DNA of 64,000 nucleotides from Zipacnadum sp036504235 (lineage in GTDB: Bacteria > Armatimonadota > Zipacnadia > Zipacnadales > Zipacnadaceae), in NCBI GenBank assembly GCA_036504235.1, contig DASXVN010000068.1, positions 1-64,000 on the forward strand, in the 5' to 3' direction. A model generated the notes under the pieces. That model was not told the origin of the DNA and ran no database searches. It was given only the letters and a program-made list of their open reading frames with translations. Made by a program: the position numbers and the translations under genes. Positions within the stretch are counted from its first letter, which is position 1; every line of letters starts with the position of its first letter. Shown here one piece after another: positions 1-8,719 of the stretch.

Positions 1-44
1 CACTTGCCTCCGCCGCTTCGTTTTTGTGGCGGGGATCCGCCCGG

Positions 45-3000
45 CTACTTGGCCCCGAGCGTGATCAGCACCGAACTGCCGGCCGGGACCGTTACCGCCT
101 GCTTCTGGACCGGCACCAGGTCAAACTCCGGCAGGGTCGCCAGTTGCGCGGTGATGGCCTGGGCCGTGGGGTTGTGAATTTCCAGGGTCAGCGACTGCGC
201 GCTGTAGTCGGCGACGTCCACGATCAGGGCCGGGTCGGAGATCGTCACCGGCGAACCCACGAACAGCCGCCGATCGCGGGGCAGTTCCGTGCACAGGTAG
301 CCGACGCCCTCGAAGACCGTGAAGCGGCGCAGCTCCTTGCTGTCCCGGTCGTAGAAAATCCCCGGCAGGTTCCCGGACAGCCCCAGCACCACCAGCGGCA
401 GCGGCGCGGGCAGGTCGGTCTTGCTCAGAGCCAGCGCGACGCGGCCGCCCTGCGCCTGGAGGCGCAGTTCGTACTGCTGGCTGACCAGCGCACCTCGCTC
501 CAGCTTCAGGGTATACCCGGTCGAGCCGCCGTCCAGGCCAAAGCCGCGCCGGGCCCGCTCGAAGTCGGCGTTACCCTCATTCAGGGTAGCCAGGGAGGCC
601 ATCGCCAGCACCCGGTAGTCGAACTTGTCGCCTTGGTGGAGCTGCGTGCTCGGGGTGTTGAGCAGCAGCCCGGCGCCCATCCCGTCGCTCTTCATGTACC
701 AGACGGTGCCCTGGAGGTTGTCGCTCTGCGCGAACAGCGCCGGAGCTCCGAGCGTGCGGGGGTAGCGGGCGATATAGTCCCCCGCCCGCAGGCGGGAGGA
801 CCCGCCGAAGCCCAGGTCGGTGCCGGGCGGCACATACCGCACGACCTGCCGTCCGTCCACCGGATAGGTCGCGAACAGCAGCGATCCCGGCGTGGCCTTC
901 TCGCCCTGCTGCAGTCCGATCACGCCCAACTCCGGCTGCTTCAACTGGACGTCACGGAGCGCCTCCAGTTGGCCCTCGATCTTGAGGAAGCCATCGGCGT
1001 TCGGGTTGATCCGGTAGTGCGTGGTCAAAAGGCGCTGGCGCAGATACGTGGCCGGCCGCGTCGAGGCGGTCGGCTGGCAGTCGCCGTAGTTGAAGCCCGG
1101 GTTGTAGATCTGATCGGTGACCTGCTCGGTAACGGTGCAGTCGTGCGAGGCGAAGAGCAGCCGCCGCGTCGCGCCCGTGCGCCAGGGGTTGGCCTCGTCA
1201 CCGGACTTGCCGTCAGCCGCGTCCACCGCCACCGCTGCCAGCCCGCCAAACCCGGCCCCCTGTCCATCCCACATCGGCGGGAAGTACTTGTCCAGGTCCA
1301 CCTGCAGCTCGACGTTGTAGCTGGCCGGCCAGAGCTTGTAGCCCATCGTTCCCTGCCCCAGCCAGTTCTGGCGGTCGGCGCAGGAGAAGGCCACGTGCAC
1401 CATGGTGTGGGTCTTGAGTTGCGAGGCGATCAACTCGCCGCCGGCGGCGTCTTTGGCCCGGAGGGTGAACTGGTGCTGCGGGCCGTGCAGGCCGCGGAGA
1501 ATCTCCTCGACACTGGCCTGATTGGGGCGGAACTGGCGGTACACGCGCGTCCCGTCCATGACCGTTAACTCGGTAATCGGGGCACGACTGCTTAGACGCG
1601 CTCGCGCCTGCCAGCGGTCGGTGCCCGCGGCGTCGGGGCGCCAGGAGTTCATGTTGATCTCGCTCCAGTCGTCCAGCGTCGGGCCGGAGGACAGGTAGCA
1701 GCGCTGCGGGTTAGCGAAGTAGGTGCCGCTCCAGTCCTGATCCACAAAGGAGCGCAGGCCGGCCTGATCGTTGGCCCAGACCCGCAACTGCAGGCCGGTA
1801 GAACTCGCCGCGGCGAGGTCAGCGGCGCGCTGGAGGAAGTGGACGACTATCGGCATGGGATACTGCGTGTTCTCTTCGAGCAGCAGGAACTGCGGGTAGT
1901 CATCCTCCACCAGTTTCGCGCCCTCCCAGATCTGTACCGCCACGGCTCCGTAGTGCCGCAGGTCCAGGACCCGGTTGGGGTTCTTCTGCAGCGAATGGAT
2001 CGCCACCGTGCGCCAGCCGGTGCGGCCGGTCCACTTGTAGGTGTCCTTAACGCGCGTCTGGTCGGGCGACAGCACCTCGCCGAGAATCTCCGGGTCCGGC
2101 CAGGCAAAGTTGCCGTACACCAGATAGTGATTGCCCTGCGTGTCCAGGTACTGCAAGCCCGGGATCACGACCAGCTTGTCGGTGCTGGCGGCCTTGCACT
2201 CGTCCGAGAGCGTCTTCCAGTCGGTGGCGCGAATCTTCTCCAGCGGGTCGGTGAAGATGAGGAAATCCAGACCCGCCGCGGTGGCGGCAGCCGCGTAGGC
2301 GGCGACCGTGCTCTCCCCGCCCCCATGGGTGGAGACGGCCCCGACCAAGCCGCGATAGCTCTTCCGCGCGCCGGGATCGGGGAACCGCGCGGTCGTCCAA
2401 TCCAGGGGCGCCGGGGGCGCCGGCTTGTCCGCCTCCCGAGGGGGCTCGCGATACCCTCCCAGAGCGGCAGACTTAAAGGAAGGCTCGGCCAGCCAGCGCA
2501 GCGTGTTGATCGCCAGCTTGTCCAGGTCGCCCGGCTTGTCGCCCAGACCCTTGCCCCAGGTGATACCGCTCCAGGCGGGATGGAGCCCGCCCACGAAGCT
2601 GACGTTCGCCCCCATTGGCAGCAGCGCCAACCGTCCGCCGCCGTACTCGCGCACCCCGAAGAAGGGCGGCTCGCTGGGGAAGTCGGGCTTGGGCTCGTCC
2701 TGGTAGGGCTTGCCGCCGACCACGGAGGCGGTTTTCGCGCCGCGCGCGAGCACCTGCCACTCCGGCCCGAAACGCACTGGCGCGGTGAAGCGGGCACCCG
2801 GGCCAAAGGTCTGGCTGGGATACCACAGGCCGCGCACGCCCGCGGTCAAAGGCGAGGGGGTCAGGTTAGTCGTGTACGAGAAGGGCCAGGGGAAGGGCGT
2901 CGAGAGCACCTGGGTGGAGGCGTCCACGATCTGTTCGTCGAGCAGCTCCGCGCCCCCGCCGAACTCGCTCAGGAAGCGGTTGGTCGCCCCGGCGGTCAGC

Positions 3001-3860
3001 CCGAAATACTCGCCGTTAGGCACGAGGAAAAGCCCGCCGCCCTGCGCGACGAACCACTTGAGGTCCTCCACCAGTCGCTGGTTGAAGGCATCGTAGCCAC
3101 CCTCCGGAGTCAGCGGCAGGGCAGCCAGCAGCACCACGACGTTGAACTGCGCCAGCTCGTCACGGAAGGTATATCGGCCGCTGCCGCGTTCATCGTAGGG
3201 GTGCGCCTCGACCTCAAAACCCGCCCTGCGCAGGTCGTCGGCGACCCCGATCTCCTTCACGCCGCCGCCCAGGAACCAGGAGGCGAGGAACAGGACGGCC
3301 GGCTTCTCCGCCGGAGCGGGCGGGAGGAGCTGCAACTGCGCCAGGCGGAAGGGTGCCGCGCCGGCCGTGCACTTGCCCCAGTTGTACAGCTTGAAACCGG
3401 TGAGCGCCGGCTCAAAGAGGCTGCCCTGCGTGGCGTTGCGGCCGGACTCCTCGCGGTCCCAGTTCCAGGAGAGATCGATGGTGAACTGCTTCCACTCGGT
3501 GCCGGACAGGTCCAGGTCCCAGCCCCGGTGTCCCTGTCCGGAGTTGGCGTACAGGCGGATCTGGTCCGAGGTGCCATTGCCCTGCAGCCAGAAGGACAGC
3601 TTGGCTCCGGAGCGCAGCGGCGTAGCCGGCTGGTACGGCAGCCAGGCTTCCCCGCCCTGCTTGTAGGTAAACGCCCGCGCCGGCGCGCCCTGCGGACCGC
3701 CGGCCGGCTCCAGGGTGGCGACGATAGGATTGTTGGGGCTGTTGGAGCCCCAGTTGGTCCCCGCCGCCGGCTGGTCCACGACCAGCGGCGCAGGCGGCGC
3801 GGCCAGGGTGACAGCGCTCAGGGTTAGGGCGAAAAGGGCCAGAATCAGTTTGAGCTTCAT
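45..3860 (-). CDS. Giant secreted protein with CBM-like, GATase-like and PHP-like regions
   Basis: This 1271-residue protein opens with a signal peptide (MKLKLILALFALTLSAVTLA, then a Pro-rich stretch). An N-terminal beta-rich region (about 30-180) looks like a carbohydrate-binding jelly roll. It is followed by a Rossmann/GATase1-like region (about 190-470, with an ALFL-type strand and a VAQGGGLFLVPNGE turn), then a PHP-like region (about 500-720, YRGLVGAVSTHGG and GLDFLIFTDPLE). The C-terminal 500 residues are beta-rich. The order and several motifs match the protein at 28888-32430, so the two are paralogues. An AGGAAG ribosome site precedes the start. The family is not one I can name. A secreted role in polysaccharide binding or hydrolysis is inferred from the neighbourhood, and no catalytic residues are proven. 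Confidence 0.75.
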   Translation of the reverse strand: MKLKLILALFALTLSAVTLAAPPAPLVVDQPAAGTNWGSNSPNNPIVATLEPAGGPQGAPARAFTYKQGGEAWLPYQPATPLRSGAKLSFWLQGNGTSDQIRLYANSGQGHRGWDLDLSGTEWKQFTIDLSWNWDREESGRNATQGSLFEPALTGFKLYNWGKCTAGAAPFRLAQLQLLPPAPAEKPAVLFLASWFLGGGVKEIGVADDLRRAGFEVEAHPYDERGSGRYTFRDELAQFNVVVLLAALPLTPEGGYDAFNQRLVEDLKWFVAQGGGLFLVPNGEYFGLTAGATNRFLSEFGGGAELLDEQIVDASTQVLSTPFPWPFSYTTNLTPSPLTAGVRGLWYPSQTFGPGARFTAPVRFGPEWQVLARGAKTASVVGGKPYQDEPKPDFPSEPPFFGVREYGGGRLALLPMGANVSFVGGLHPAWSGITWGKGLGDKPGDLDKLAINTLRWLAEPSFKSAALGGYREPPREADKPAPPAPLDWTTARFPDPGARKSYRGLVGAVSTHGGGESTVAAYAAAATAAGLDFLIFTDPLEKIRATDWKTLSDECKAASTDKLVVIPGLQYLDTQGNHYLVYGNFAWPDPEILGEVLSPDQTRVKDTYKWTGRTGWRTVAIHSLQKNPNRVLDLRHYGAVAVQIWEGAKLVEDDYPQFLLLEENTQYPMPIVVHFLQRAADLAAASSTGLQLRVWANDQAGLRSFVDQDWSGTYFANPQRCYLSSGPTLDDWSEINMNSWRPDAAGTDRWQARARLSSRAPITELTVMDGTRVYRQFRPNQASVEEILRGLHGPQHQFTLRAKDAAGGELIASQLKTHTMVHVAFSCADRQNWLGQGTMGYKLWPASYNVELQVDLDKYFPPMWDGQGAGFGGLAAVAVDAADGKSGDEANPWRTGATRRLLFASHDCTVTEQVTDQIYNPGFNYGDCQPTASTRPATYLRQRLLTTHYRINPNADGFLKIEGQLEALRDVQLKQPELGVIGLQQGEKATPGSLLFATYPVDGRQVVRYVPPGTDLGFGGSSRLRAGDYIARYPRTLGAPALFAQSDNLQGTVWYMKSDGMGAGLLLNTPSTQLHQGDKFDYRVLAMASLATLNEGNADFERARRGFGLDGGSTGYTLKLERGALVSQQYELRLQAQGGRVALALSKTDLPAPLPLVVLGLSGNLPGIFYDRDSKELRRFTVFEGVGYLCTELPRDRRLFVGSPVTISDPALIVDVADYSAQSLTLEIHNPTAQAITAQLATLPEFDLVPVQKQAVTVPAGSSVLITLGAK

Positions 3861-4002
3861 GAATTGCCTTTCTTCCTGTGTGAGGGGCGCAGAGAAGTGT
3901 CGTCAGGGGTCTATTCCCCGTGCGGAAACGTTCCCCTCTGCTGCGGCTATCGTGGAGGCGCGGGTGTTGGCACCGCCCCCTCCCCGAGCACCGGCGCCGG
4001 TA
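3861..4002. other. Divergent intergenic region upstream of the giant secreted gene and leuA leader
   Basis: This gap separates the minus-strand secreted gene from the plus-strand leuA leader. It holds the ribosome site of the minus gene. It also holds a short interrupted palindrome, GGAAACGTTCC at 3924-3934, with an ACGT core of the sort bound by LacI-family repressors. The operator assignment is weak, because one short palindrome can occur by chance. No convincing minus-strand promoter was found. Confidence 0.25.
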
Positions 4003-4032
4003 TTGACAAAGCCCGCGCCCCTTGGCTATAAT
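4003..4032 (+). promoter_or_regulatory. Sigma-70-type promoter of the leuA T-box leader
   Basis: A consensus -35 box TTGACA (4003-4008) and a consensus -10 box TATAAT (4027-4032) are separated by 18 bases. Transcription would start near 4039, about 580 bases ahead of leuA. This is the strongest promoter match seen in the window. Confidence 0.85.
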
Positions 4033-4044
4033 TCCGGCACAATT

Positions 4045-4358
4045 GGTCGCAGCGTAAAGACGTAGACGGGGAATAGTAGGCGCGCGGAGAGATGACAGAG
4101 AGGCCGCCCGCGGTCCCAGCAGGGATCCAGGCTGGAAGCGGCTATCCGAAACGCACTGAATCTGGCCCCCGAGTCGCGGGCTGAACGGGCTAACCACCTC
4201 AGTAAGTACCGCCGGAGTCCCTACCGTTATCCGGGGAGCGGCGTCGGAGGCAGTCCTCCCGCGCCGGCTGAGAGGGTCCTCCCAGGGAGGGCCAAGAAGA
4301 GTGGTACCGCGAAAGGCACTTGCAGCCTTCCGTCTCTTTTAGAGATGGAAGGCTTTTT
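4045..4358 (+). promoter_or_regulatory. T-box riboswitch leader of leuA (tRNA-sensing)
   Basis: The T-box signature AGAGTGGTACCGCG (4298-4311) is followed by a terminator hairpin, as in transcription-attenuating T-boxes. A region resembling Stem I has AATAGTA near 4071 and AGAGAG near 4094. The 5' arm of the terminator (GCCTTCC) can instead pair with GGAGGG upstream of the T-box to form the antiterminator. T-boxes read the aminoacylation state of one tRNA; for leuA this should be tRNA-Leu. A CTG triplet at 4162-4164, just after GAAT, is a candidate Leu specifier, but I could not fold Stem I to prove it. The leader boundaries are approximate. Confidence 0.88.
4325..4358 (+). terminator. Rho-independent terminator of the T-box leader
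   Basis: A 12-base stem (4325-4336 with 4342-4353, one G-U pair) closes a short T-rich loop and is followed by TTTTT at 4354-4358. It is the regulated terminator of the leuA leader, alternative to the T-box antiterminator. Confidence 0.9.
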
Positions 4359-4379
4359 GGGTTTTCAGGGTTCGCCTTT

Positions 4380-4454
4380 TGTAGGGCGGGGGCTCGTACC
4401 CCGCCGACGCTAACGTTTGCTTACCGGCGGCGGGGTACAAGCCCCCGCCCTACA
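4380..4454. repeat. Interspersed hairpin repeat (GTAGGGCGGGG family)
   Basis: Two 27-base arms (4380-4406 and 4428-4454) form an inverted repeat with one mismatch around a 21-base spacer. The arms begin TGTAGGGCGGGGGCTCGTAC. The same arm sequence recurs, interrupted, near 52415. The element lies between the T-box terminator and leuA, which explains the unusually long distance from attenuator to start codon. It has no coding capacity. Confidence 0.8.
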
Positions 4455-4621
4455 GTACGGCCCTGAGATGCACGGAAATGGATAAGAAATCATGAAATGG
4501 CACTGTTACGGACGGTCACATCTCATCCTGCCGGGCCCCCGCGGGGGGGCTTAACTAGCGCCGAGCCGCACAGGCGAGACGCCTGATTCTGCTAGCCGAC
4601 AGTAACCAAAGGAGAAGAGAC

Positions 4622-6163
4622 ATGTCCCAAGACATTCGCATATTTGATACCACCCTGCGCGATGGCGAGCAATCGCCGGGCGCTAGCCTCAACATGGAGC
4701 AGAAACTGACCATCGCGCACCAACTGGCCGCGCTGCAGGTGGACGTCATGGAGGCGGGGTTCCCCTACTCCTCGCCGGAGGATTTCGAGTCGGTTTCCCA
4801 GATCGCCCGAGACATCCACGGCCCCATCATCTGCGGGCTGTGCCGAACCAAGAACGAGGATATTGACGCCTGCTGGCGCGCCATCGAGCACGCTGACAAG
4901 CCACGCATCCATACTTTCATCGGCACCTCGAATATCCACATCGAAAAGAAGCTGCGCAAGACCAAGCCGGAGGTACTGCGCATGGCGGTCGAGGCGGTCA
5001 AGTTCGCCCGCGAGCGCTGCGCGGACGTGGAGTTCTCGGCCGAGGACGCCCTGCGCACCGACCGGGACTACCTGGCGGAGATCGTGGCCGCGACCATCGA
5101 GGCCGGGGCGACCACCATCAACATCCCGGACACCGTGGGCTACACCATGCCCTGGGAGATGGCCGACACCATCCGCTTCCTGATCGAAAACGCCGCGGGC
5201 TTTGCGGAGGTCTGGCGATCGGTCCACTGCCACAATGACCTCGGCCTGGCGGTCGCCAACTCGCTGGCCGCAGTGACTGCGGGCGCCACCCAGGTGGAGT
5301 GTACGATCAACGGCCTGGGCGAGCGGGCGGGCAACGCCGCGCTCGAGGAAGTGGTCATGGCCATCCGCACGCGGCCGGACCTGTTCGACTGCCAGGTGGG
5401 AATCCGCACGCCGGAGATCATGAAGACTTCCCGGATGGTCTCCAGCTTCACCGGCTTCCTCGTGCAGCCGAACAAGGCCGTGGTGGGGGCCAACGCCTTC
5501 GCCCACGAGGCGGGCATCCATCAGCACGGGATGATCATGGACCGCACCACCTACGAGATCATGAAGCCGGAGGACGTAGGCCTGAGCGAGTCCATGCTCA
5601 CCCTGGGCCCGCGCAGCGGTCGGCACGGGCTGGCCCGGCGGCTCCAGGAACTCGGTTACGACGTGCCCGAGGACAAGCTGGACGCCGTTTACCAGCGCTT
5701 CCTGGCCGTCGCCGACCGCAAGAAGCAGGTCTACGACGAGGACCTGGCCGTGATCATGAAGGAGGCCAGCGCCCAAGTGCCTGAGACCTGGCATCTGGTC
5801 TCCCTGCGGATCAATTCCGGCTCAGACCTGACGCCGACCGCCGCGGTGCGCCTGGAAAAAGAGGGCAGCACTTTCGAGGAGGAGTCCACCGGCAACGGTC
5901 CCGTGGACGCGGCCTTTATGGCCATTGACAAGATCGTGGGCCTGGACCTGAAGCTGGAAGACTACACCCTGCGCAGCGTGAGCATCGGCAAGGACGCGCT
6001 GGGCGAGTCCTCGGTCCGCATCCGAGCCAACGGCGACGAGGCGATTGGCCGGGCGGCCAGCACCGACGTGGTGGAGGCCTCCGCGCGGGCGTACCTGAAC
6101 GCCATCAACCGGCTGCTGGTCAAAGGCCGGCAGCACCCCGCCGAAGCCGATCCCGGAGTCTAG
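4622..6163 (+). CDS. leuA: 2-isopropylmalate synthase
   Basis: LeuA condenses acetyl-CoA with 2-oxoisovalerate, the first committed step of leucine synthesis in the cytoplasm. The protein is 513 residues, the usual length for bacterial LeuA with its regulatory domain. The HMGL/IPMS signature FDTTLRDGEQSPG lies at residues 8-20. HNDLGLA is near 203, NGLGERAGN near 229, and the metal-binding HEAGIHQHG near 294. From about 380 to the end it has the allosteric dimer (LeuA) domain that gives leucine feedback. The ATG has a good site, AAAGGAGAAG. Transcription is controlled by the T-box leader upstream. No other leu or ilv gene is adjacent. Confidence 0.97.
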   Translation: MSQDIRIFDTTLRDGEQSPGASLNMEQKLTIAHQLAALQVDVMEAGFPYSSPEDFESVSQIARDIHGPIICGLCRTKNEDIDACWRAIEHADKPRIHTFIGTSNIHIEKKLRKTKPEVLRMAVEAVKFARERCADVEFSAEDALRTDRDYLAEIVAATIEAGATTINIPDTVGYTMPWEMADTIRFLIENAAGFAEVWRSVHCHNDLGLAVANSLAAVTAGATQVECTINGLGERAGNAALEEVVMAIRTRPDLFDCQVGIRTPEIMKTSRMVSSFTGFLVQPNKAVVGANAFAHEAGIHQHGMIMDRTTYEIMKPEDVGLSESMLTLGPRSGRHGLARRLQELGYDVPEDKLDAVYQRFLAVADRKKQVYDEDLAVIMKEASAQVPETWHLVSLRINSGSDLTPTAAVRLEKEGSTFEEESTGNGPVDAAFMAIDKIVGLDLKLEDYTLRSVSIGKDALGESSVRIRANGDEAIGRAASTDVVEASARAYLNAINRLLVKGRQHPAEADPGV

Positions 6164-6291
6164 TCCGGAAGGCCGGCGCGCCCCACGATCAAGGGCCGGA
6201 GTTGCAGCGACCACCGCTGCCGCTCCGGCCACGTCACTTTCCGGGCCGGCGGAAAGGCCCCTCCGCGGGCGGGTGTAACGTCTCAGCACCC

Positions 6292-6320
6292 TTGCCAAAG
6301 GCCGCCGGGGCACGTACAAT
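6292..6320 (+). promoter_or_regulatory. Promoter of murC-ftsQ-ftsA
   Basis: TTGCCA (6292-6297) and TACAAT (6315-6320) are separated by 17 bases, predicting a transcript start at about 6327. That coincides with the upstream GTG of murC, so use of that GTG would make the message leaderless. Confidence 0.7.
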
Positions 6321-6347
6321 ATCTGTGTGAAAGAGGAATCATCCACC

Positions 6348-7754
6348 TTGTTAAGCAGCAAACCCTCGGACCTGGCCCAGCAGTACCAGCACGTCCATTT
6401 CATCGGCATCGGCGGCGTCTCTATGAGCGCTTTGGCCTGCACCCTGCGCAGTTGGGGTATGCGCGTCAGTGGCTCGGATAAGGCCGAATCTCCGGCTCTG
6501 GCCACGCTGCGCGCCCAGGGTATCGAGACGCGCGTTCCGCAGGCTGCCGGCAATCTCGGCGACGCGGACCTGGTCATCTATACGACTGCCATCCTCCCCG
6601 ACAACCCCGAGTTGGTGCAGGCGCAGAGCGAGGGGCGCGAGTTGTGGCACCGCTCGCGGCTCCTGGCCGCGCTGATGACCGACAAGCGCCGGATCGCCAT
6701 CGCCGGCACCCACGGCAAGAGCTCGACCACCTGCATGGTGGCGACCGTACTGGCGGAGCTAGGCCAGGACCCGACGCTCTTTGTCGGCGGCATTTCCGGT
6801 AACTTCCACTCGAATTATCACCTGGGATCGGGCAATCTGGCCGTCTTTGAGGCCTGTGAGAGCGACGGCAGCTTTCGCGCCTACCCCGGCTGCTCGCAGG
6901 TGATCACCAGCATCGAGCCGGACCACCTCGATCAGCACGGCACGGTGGAGAATCTCATCCAGGCCTTCCGTGATTTCGCCGCCGGCGCCGACCCGGAGGG
7001 CTTTGTGGCGCACGCCTTTGCCCCGCCGCTGGTCGGCGAGGTGGCCGCCTGCAGCCCGGCGCGGACCGTCAGCTACGGCCTGGACCCGGCCGCCGACTAC
7101 AGCGCGGCGGACATTGAGCGCTTCAACGGAGGCCTGCGTTTCGTGCCGGTGATTCGCGGGCGGCGCCTGGCCCCGGCCACGCTGCCGGTGATCGGCGACC
7201 ACAACCTGCGCAACGCCCTGGCCGCCCTGACCGTCGCCACCGAGTTGGGCTTTGACCCCGCGGAGGCCGCCCAGGCGCTGGCCGCCTATAAGGGCGTGGG
7301 CCGCCGCTTTGAGTCGCTGGGGACCATGTCCGGTTGCGACGTGATTGACGACTACGCCCATCATCCCACCGAGATCCGGGCCACCCTGGCCGCGGCGCGC
7401 AAGCACTACGGCCAGCGCATCATCGCCATCTTTCAGCCGCACCTGTACAGCCGGACCCGCGACCTGCTGGATGAGTTCGGCAGCGCTTTCGGCGACGCCG
7501 ATGTGGTGATTCTCGCCGACATCTACGCAGCCCGGGAGTTGCCCTGCGACGACATCTCCAGCCACATCCTGTATGAGTTGGTCCGGGAGCGAAATCCCGA
7601 GAAGACCGTTGTCTACCTGCCCAGTTTCGAGGCGATCGTCCAGTACGTGCGCGACCACGCCCAGGTGGGCGATATGATCCTGACCATGGGCGCCGGCGAC
7701 ATCCGCCAGGTGGGCGAAACGCTGGCCCACGATCAGTTACCGGCCGCCCCTTAA
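6348..7754 (+). CDS. murC: UDP-N-acetylmuramate--L-alanine ligase
   Basis: MurC joins L-alanine to UDP-MurNAc using ATP, the first step of the peptidoglycan stem peptide. The N-terminal Rossmann motif HFIGIGGVSMSAL, the P-loop GTHGKSSTT (about residue 120), DDYAHHPTEIRATL (about 333) and FQPHLYSRTRDL (about 362) are all present, and the length (about 468) fits the family. I chose the TTG at 6348 because AGAGGA lies 10 bases before it. The in-frame GTG at 6327 has no ribosome site and falls on the predicted transcription start, so it could serve only as a leaderless start. It heads a three-gene division and cell-wall operon with ftsQ and ftsA. Confidence 0.95.
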   Translation: MLSSKPSDLAQQYQHVHFIGIGGVSMSALACTLRSWGMRVSGSDKAESPALATLRAQGIETRVPQAAGNLGDADLVIYTTAILPDNPELVQAQSEGRELWHRSRLLAALMTDKRRIAIAGTHGKSSTTCMVATVLAELGQDPTLFVGGISGNFHSNYHLGSGNLAVFEACESDGSFRAYPGCSQVITSIEPDHLDQHGTVENLIQAFRDFAAGADPEGFVAHAFAPPLVGEVAACSPARTVSYGLDPAADYSAADIERFNGGLRFVPVIRGRRLAPATLPVIGDHNLRNALAALTVATELGFDPAEAAQALAAYKGVGRRFESLGTMSGCDVIDDYAHHPTEIRATLAAARKHYGQRIIAIFQPHLYSRTRDLLDEFGSAFGDADVVILADIYAARELPCDDISSHILYELVRERNPEKTVVYLPSFEAIVQYVRDHAQVGDMILTMGAGDIRQVGETLAHDQLPAAP

Positions 7755-7789
7755 CTCAACCCCGCAATTCGCCAGGGGAGCAGCCTACT

Positions 7790-8719
7790 TTGCAGCCACC
7801 CGCCGACAGCTTGCAGCACGTCCGAGAGCGGCGCCACGCCCGGGGCCGCACCGGGGCCAAGGCTCTGCTCTGGACCTGCGGAATCGCCTTCCTGGTGGGA
7901 CTGGCCGCCTCGCCGCTGCTGTGGGTGGAGGAAGTCCGCGTGATCGCGCCGGACCCGTCGCTACAGGCCGCGGCGGCCCAGGTCCTGCGGGTGCCGGCCG
8001 AGTCCAGCACGCTCCTGCCCCCCATCGCAGAACTCGAACACCAAGCCGCGCAAGTCCCCGAAATCGAATCGGTAGTGGTGATCCGCGAGTTGCCGCACCG
8101 GCTGACCGTACAGGTTTCCCGCCGCCTGCCCGCGGCGCTGATCCAGGCCGGCGACCAGCAATTGCTGGTCGGCATGGACGGGGTGCTGATGGCGCTACCG
8201 AGCGACCTTAAGCGGGCGCGCCTGCCGCTGGTCAGCGGGCTGACCCTGGCCGAGGCGCGTCCCGGAGCCCGCCTCTCCCCCGCCGACACGGACCTCGTCG
8301 CCCAGTTGGCCCGGGCCGCCCTGGACAGCCGCCTCGGCGGCGGTCTCCGCCTGGACAGCAGCCAGCGCCTAGACTTGCGCCTGACTTACGGAGGCGTGCA
8401 GGGATTCCTGGGGCCGGCGGACAATCTGGAGAGGAAGGTATCCCTGTTCGCCCAACTGCTGCATGAGTTGCGCCAGCAGGGCGGGCAACCAGCGTATCTA
8501 GATGTGCGCGTGATGGAGCGCCCGGTGTGGCGACCGCGCAACGAGGCGGCGGCGGGGCCGCCCGCGATCGCGGCCCCCGTGGCGCCGCCCGCGGCCGCTC
8601 GGCCGGACAAACCGAGGGTCTCGGGTAAGCCGGTGGCTCTGGACAAGCCGCCCCCGCCGGCCAGATCGAACAAGCCGCCCCAACCTAAGCACCCGCTTCC
8701 GTCAGGTGGAACGCCTTGA
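7790..8719 (+). CDS. ftsQ: Cell division protein FtsQ/DivIB-like
   Basis: FtsQ is a bitopic inner-membrane divisome protein that links FtsK to FtsB/L. This 309-residue protein has a cytoplasmic basic N-terminus, one membrane segment (about 24-44, ALLWTCGIAFLVGLAASPLL) and a POTRA-like domain directly after it (about 46-115, WVEEVRVI to PHRLTVQVSRRLPAALI). The FtsQ beta domain follows, and the last 65 residues are a Pro/Lys/Ala-rich tail that is unusual for the family. The start is TTG with AGGGGAG upstream. It lies 35 bases after murC and its stop overlaps the ftsA start. Identification rests on architecture and position, since FtsQ sequences diverge strongly. Confidence 0.85.
   Translation: MQPPADSLQHVRERRHARGRTGAKALLWTCGIAFLVGLAASPLLWVEEVRVIAPDPSLQAAAAQVLRVPAESSTLLPPIAELEHQAAQVPEIESVVVIRELPHRLTVQVSRRLPAALIQAGDQQLLVGMDGVLMALPSDLKRARLPLVSGLTLAEARPGARLSPADTDLVAQLARAALDSRLGGGLRLDSSQRLDLRLTYGGVQGFLGPADNLERKVSLFAQLLHELRQQGGQPAYLDVRVMERPVWRPRNEAAAGPPAIAAPVAPPAAARPDKPRVSGKPVALDKPPPPARSNKPPQPKHPLPSGGTP

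Noticed and set aside
24..3827. Long plus-strand open frames (up to 662 residues) opposite the giant secreted gene
   Set aside because: They are antisense frames produced by high GC. They lack ribosome sites, have Arg/Gly/Ala-biased composition, and lie wholly over a gene with signal peptide and paralogue support.
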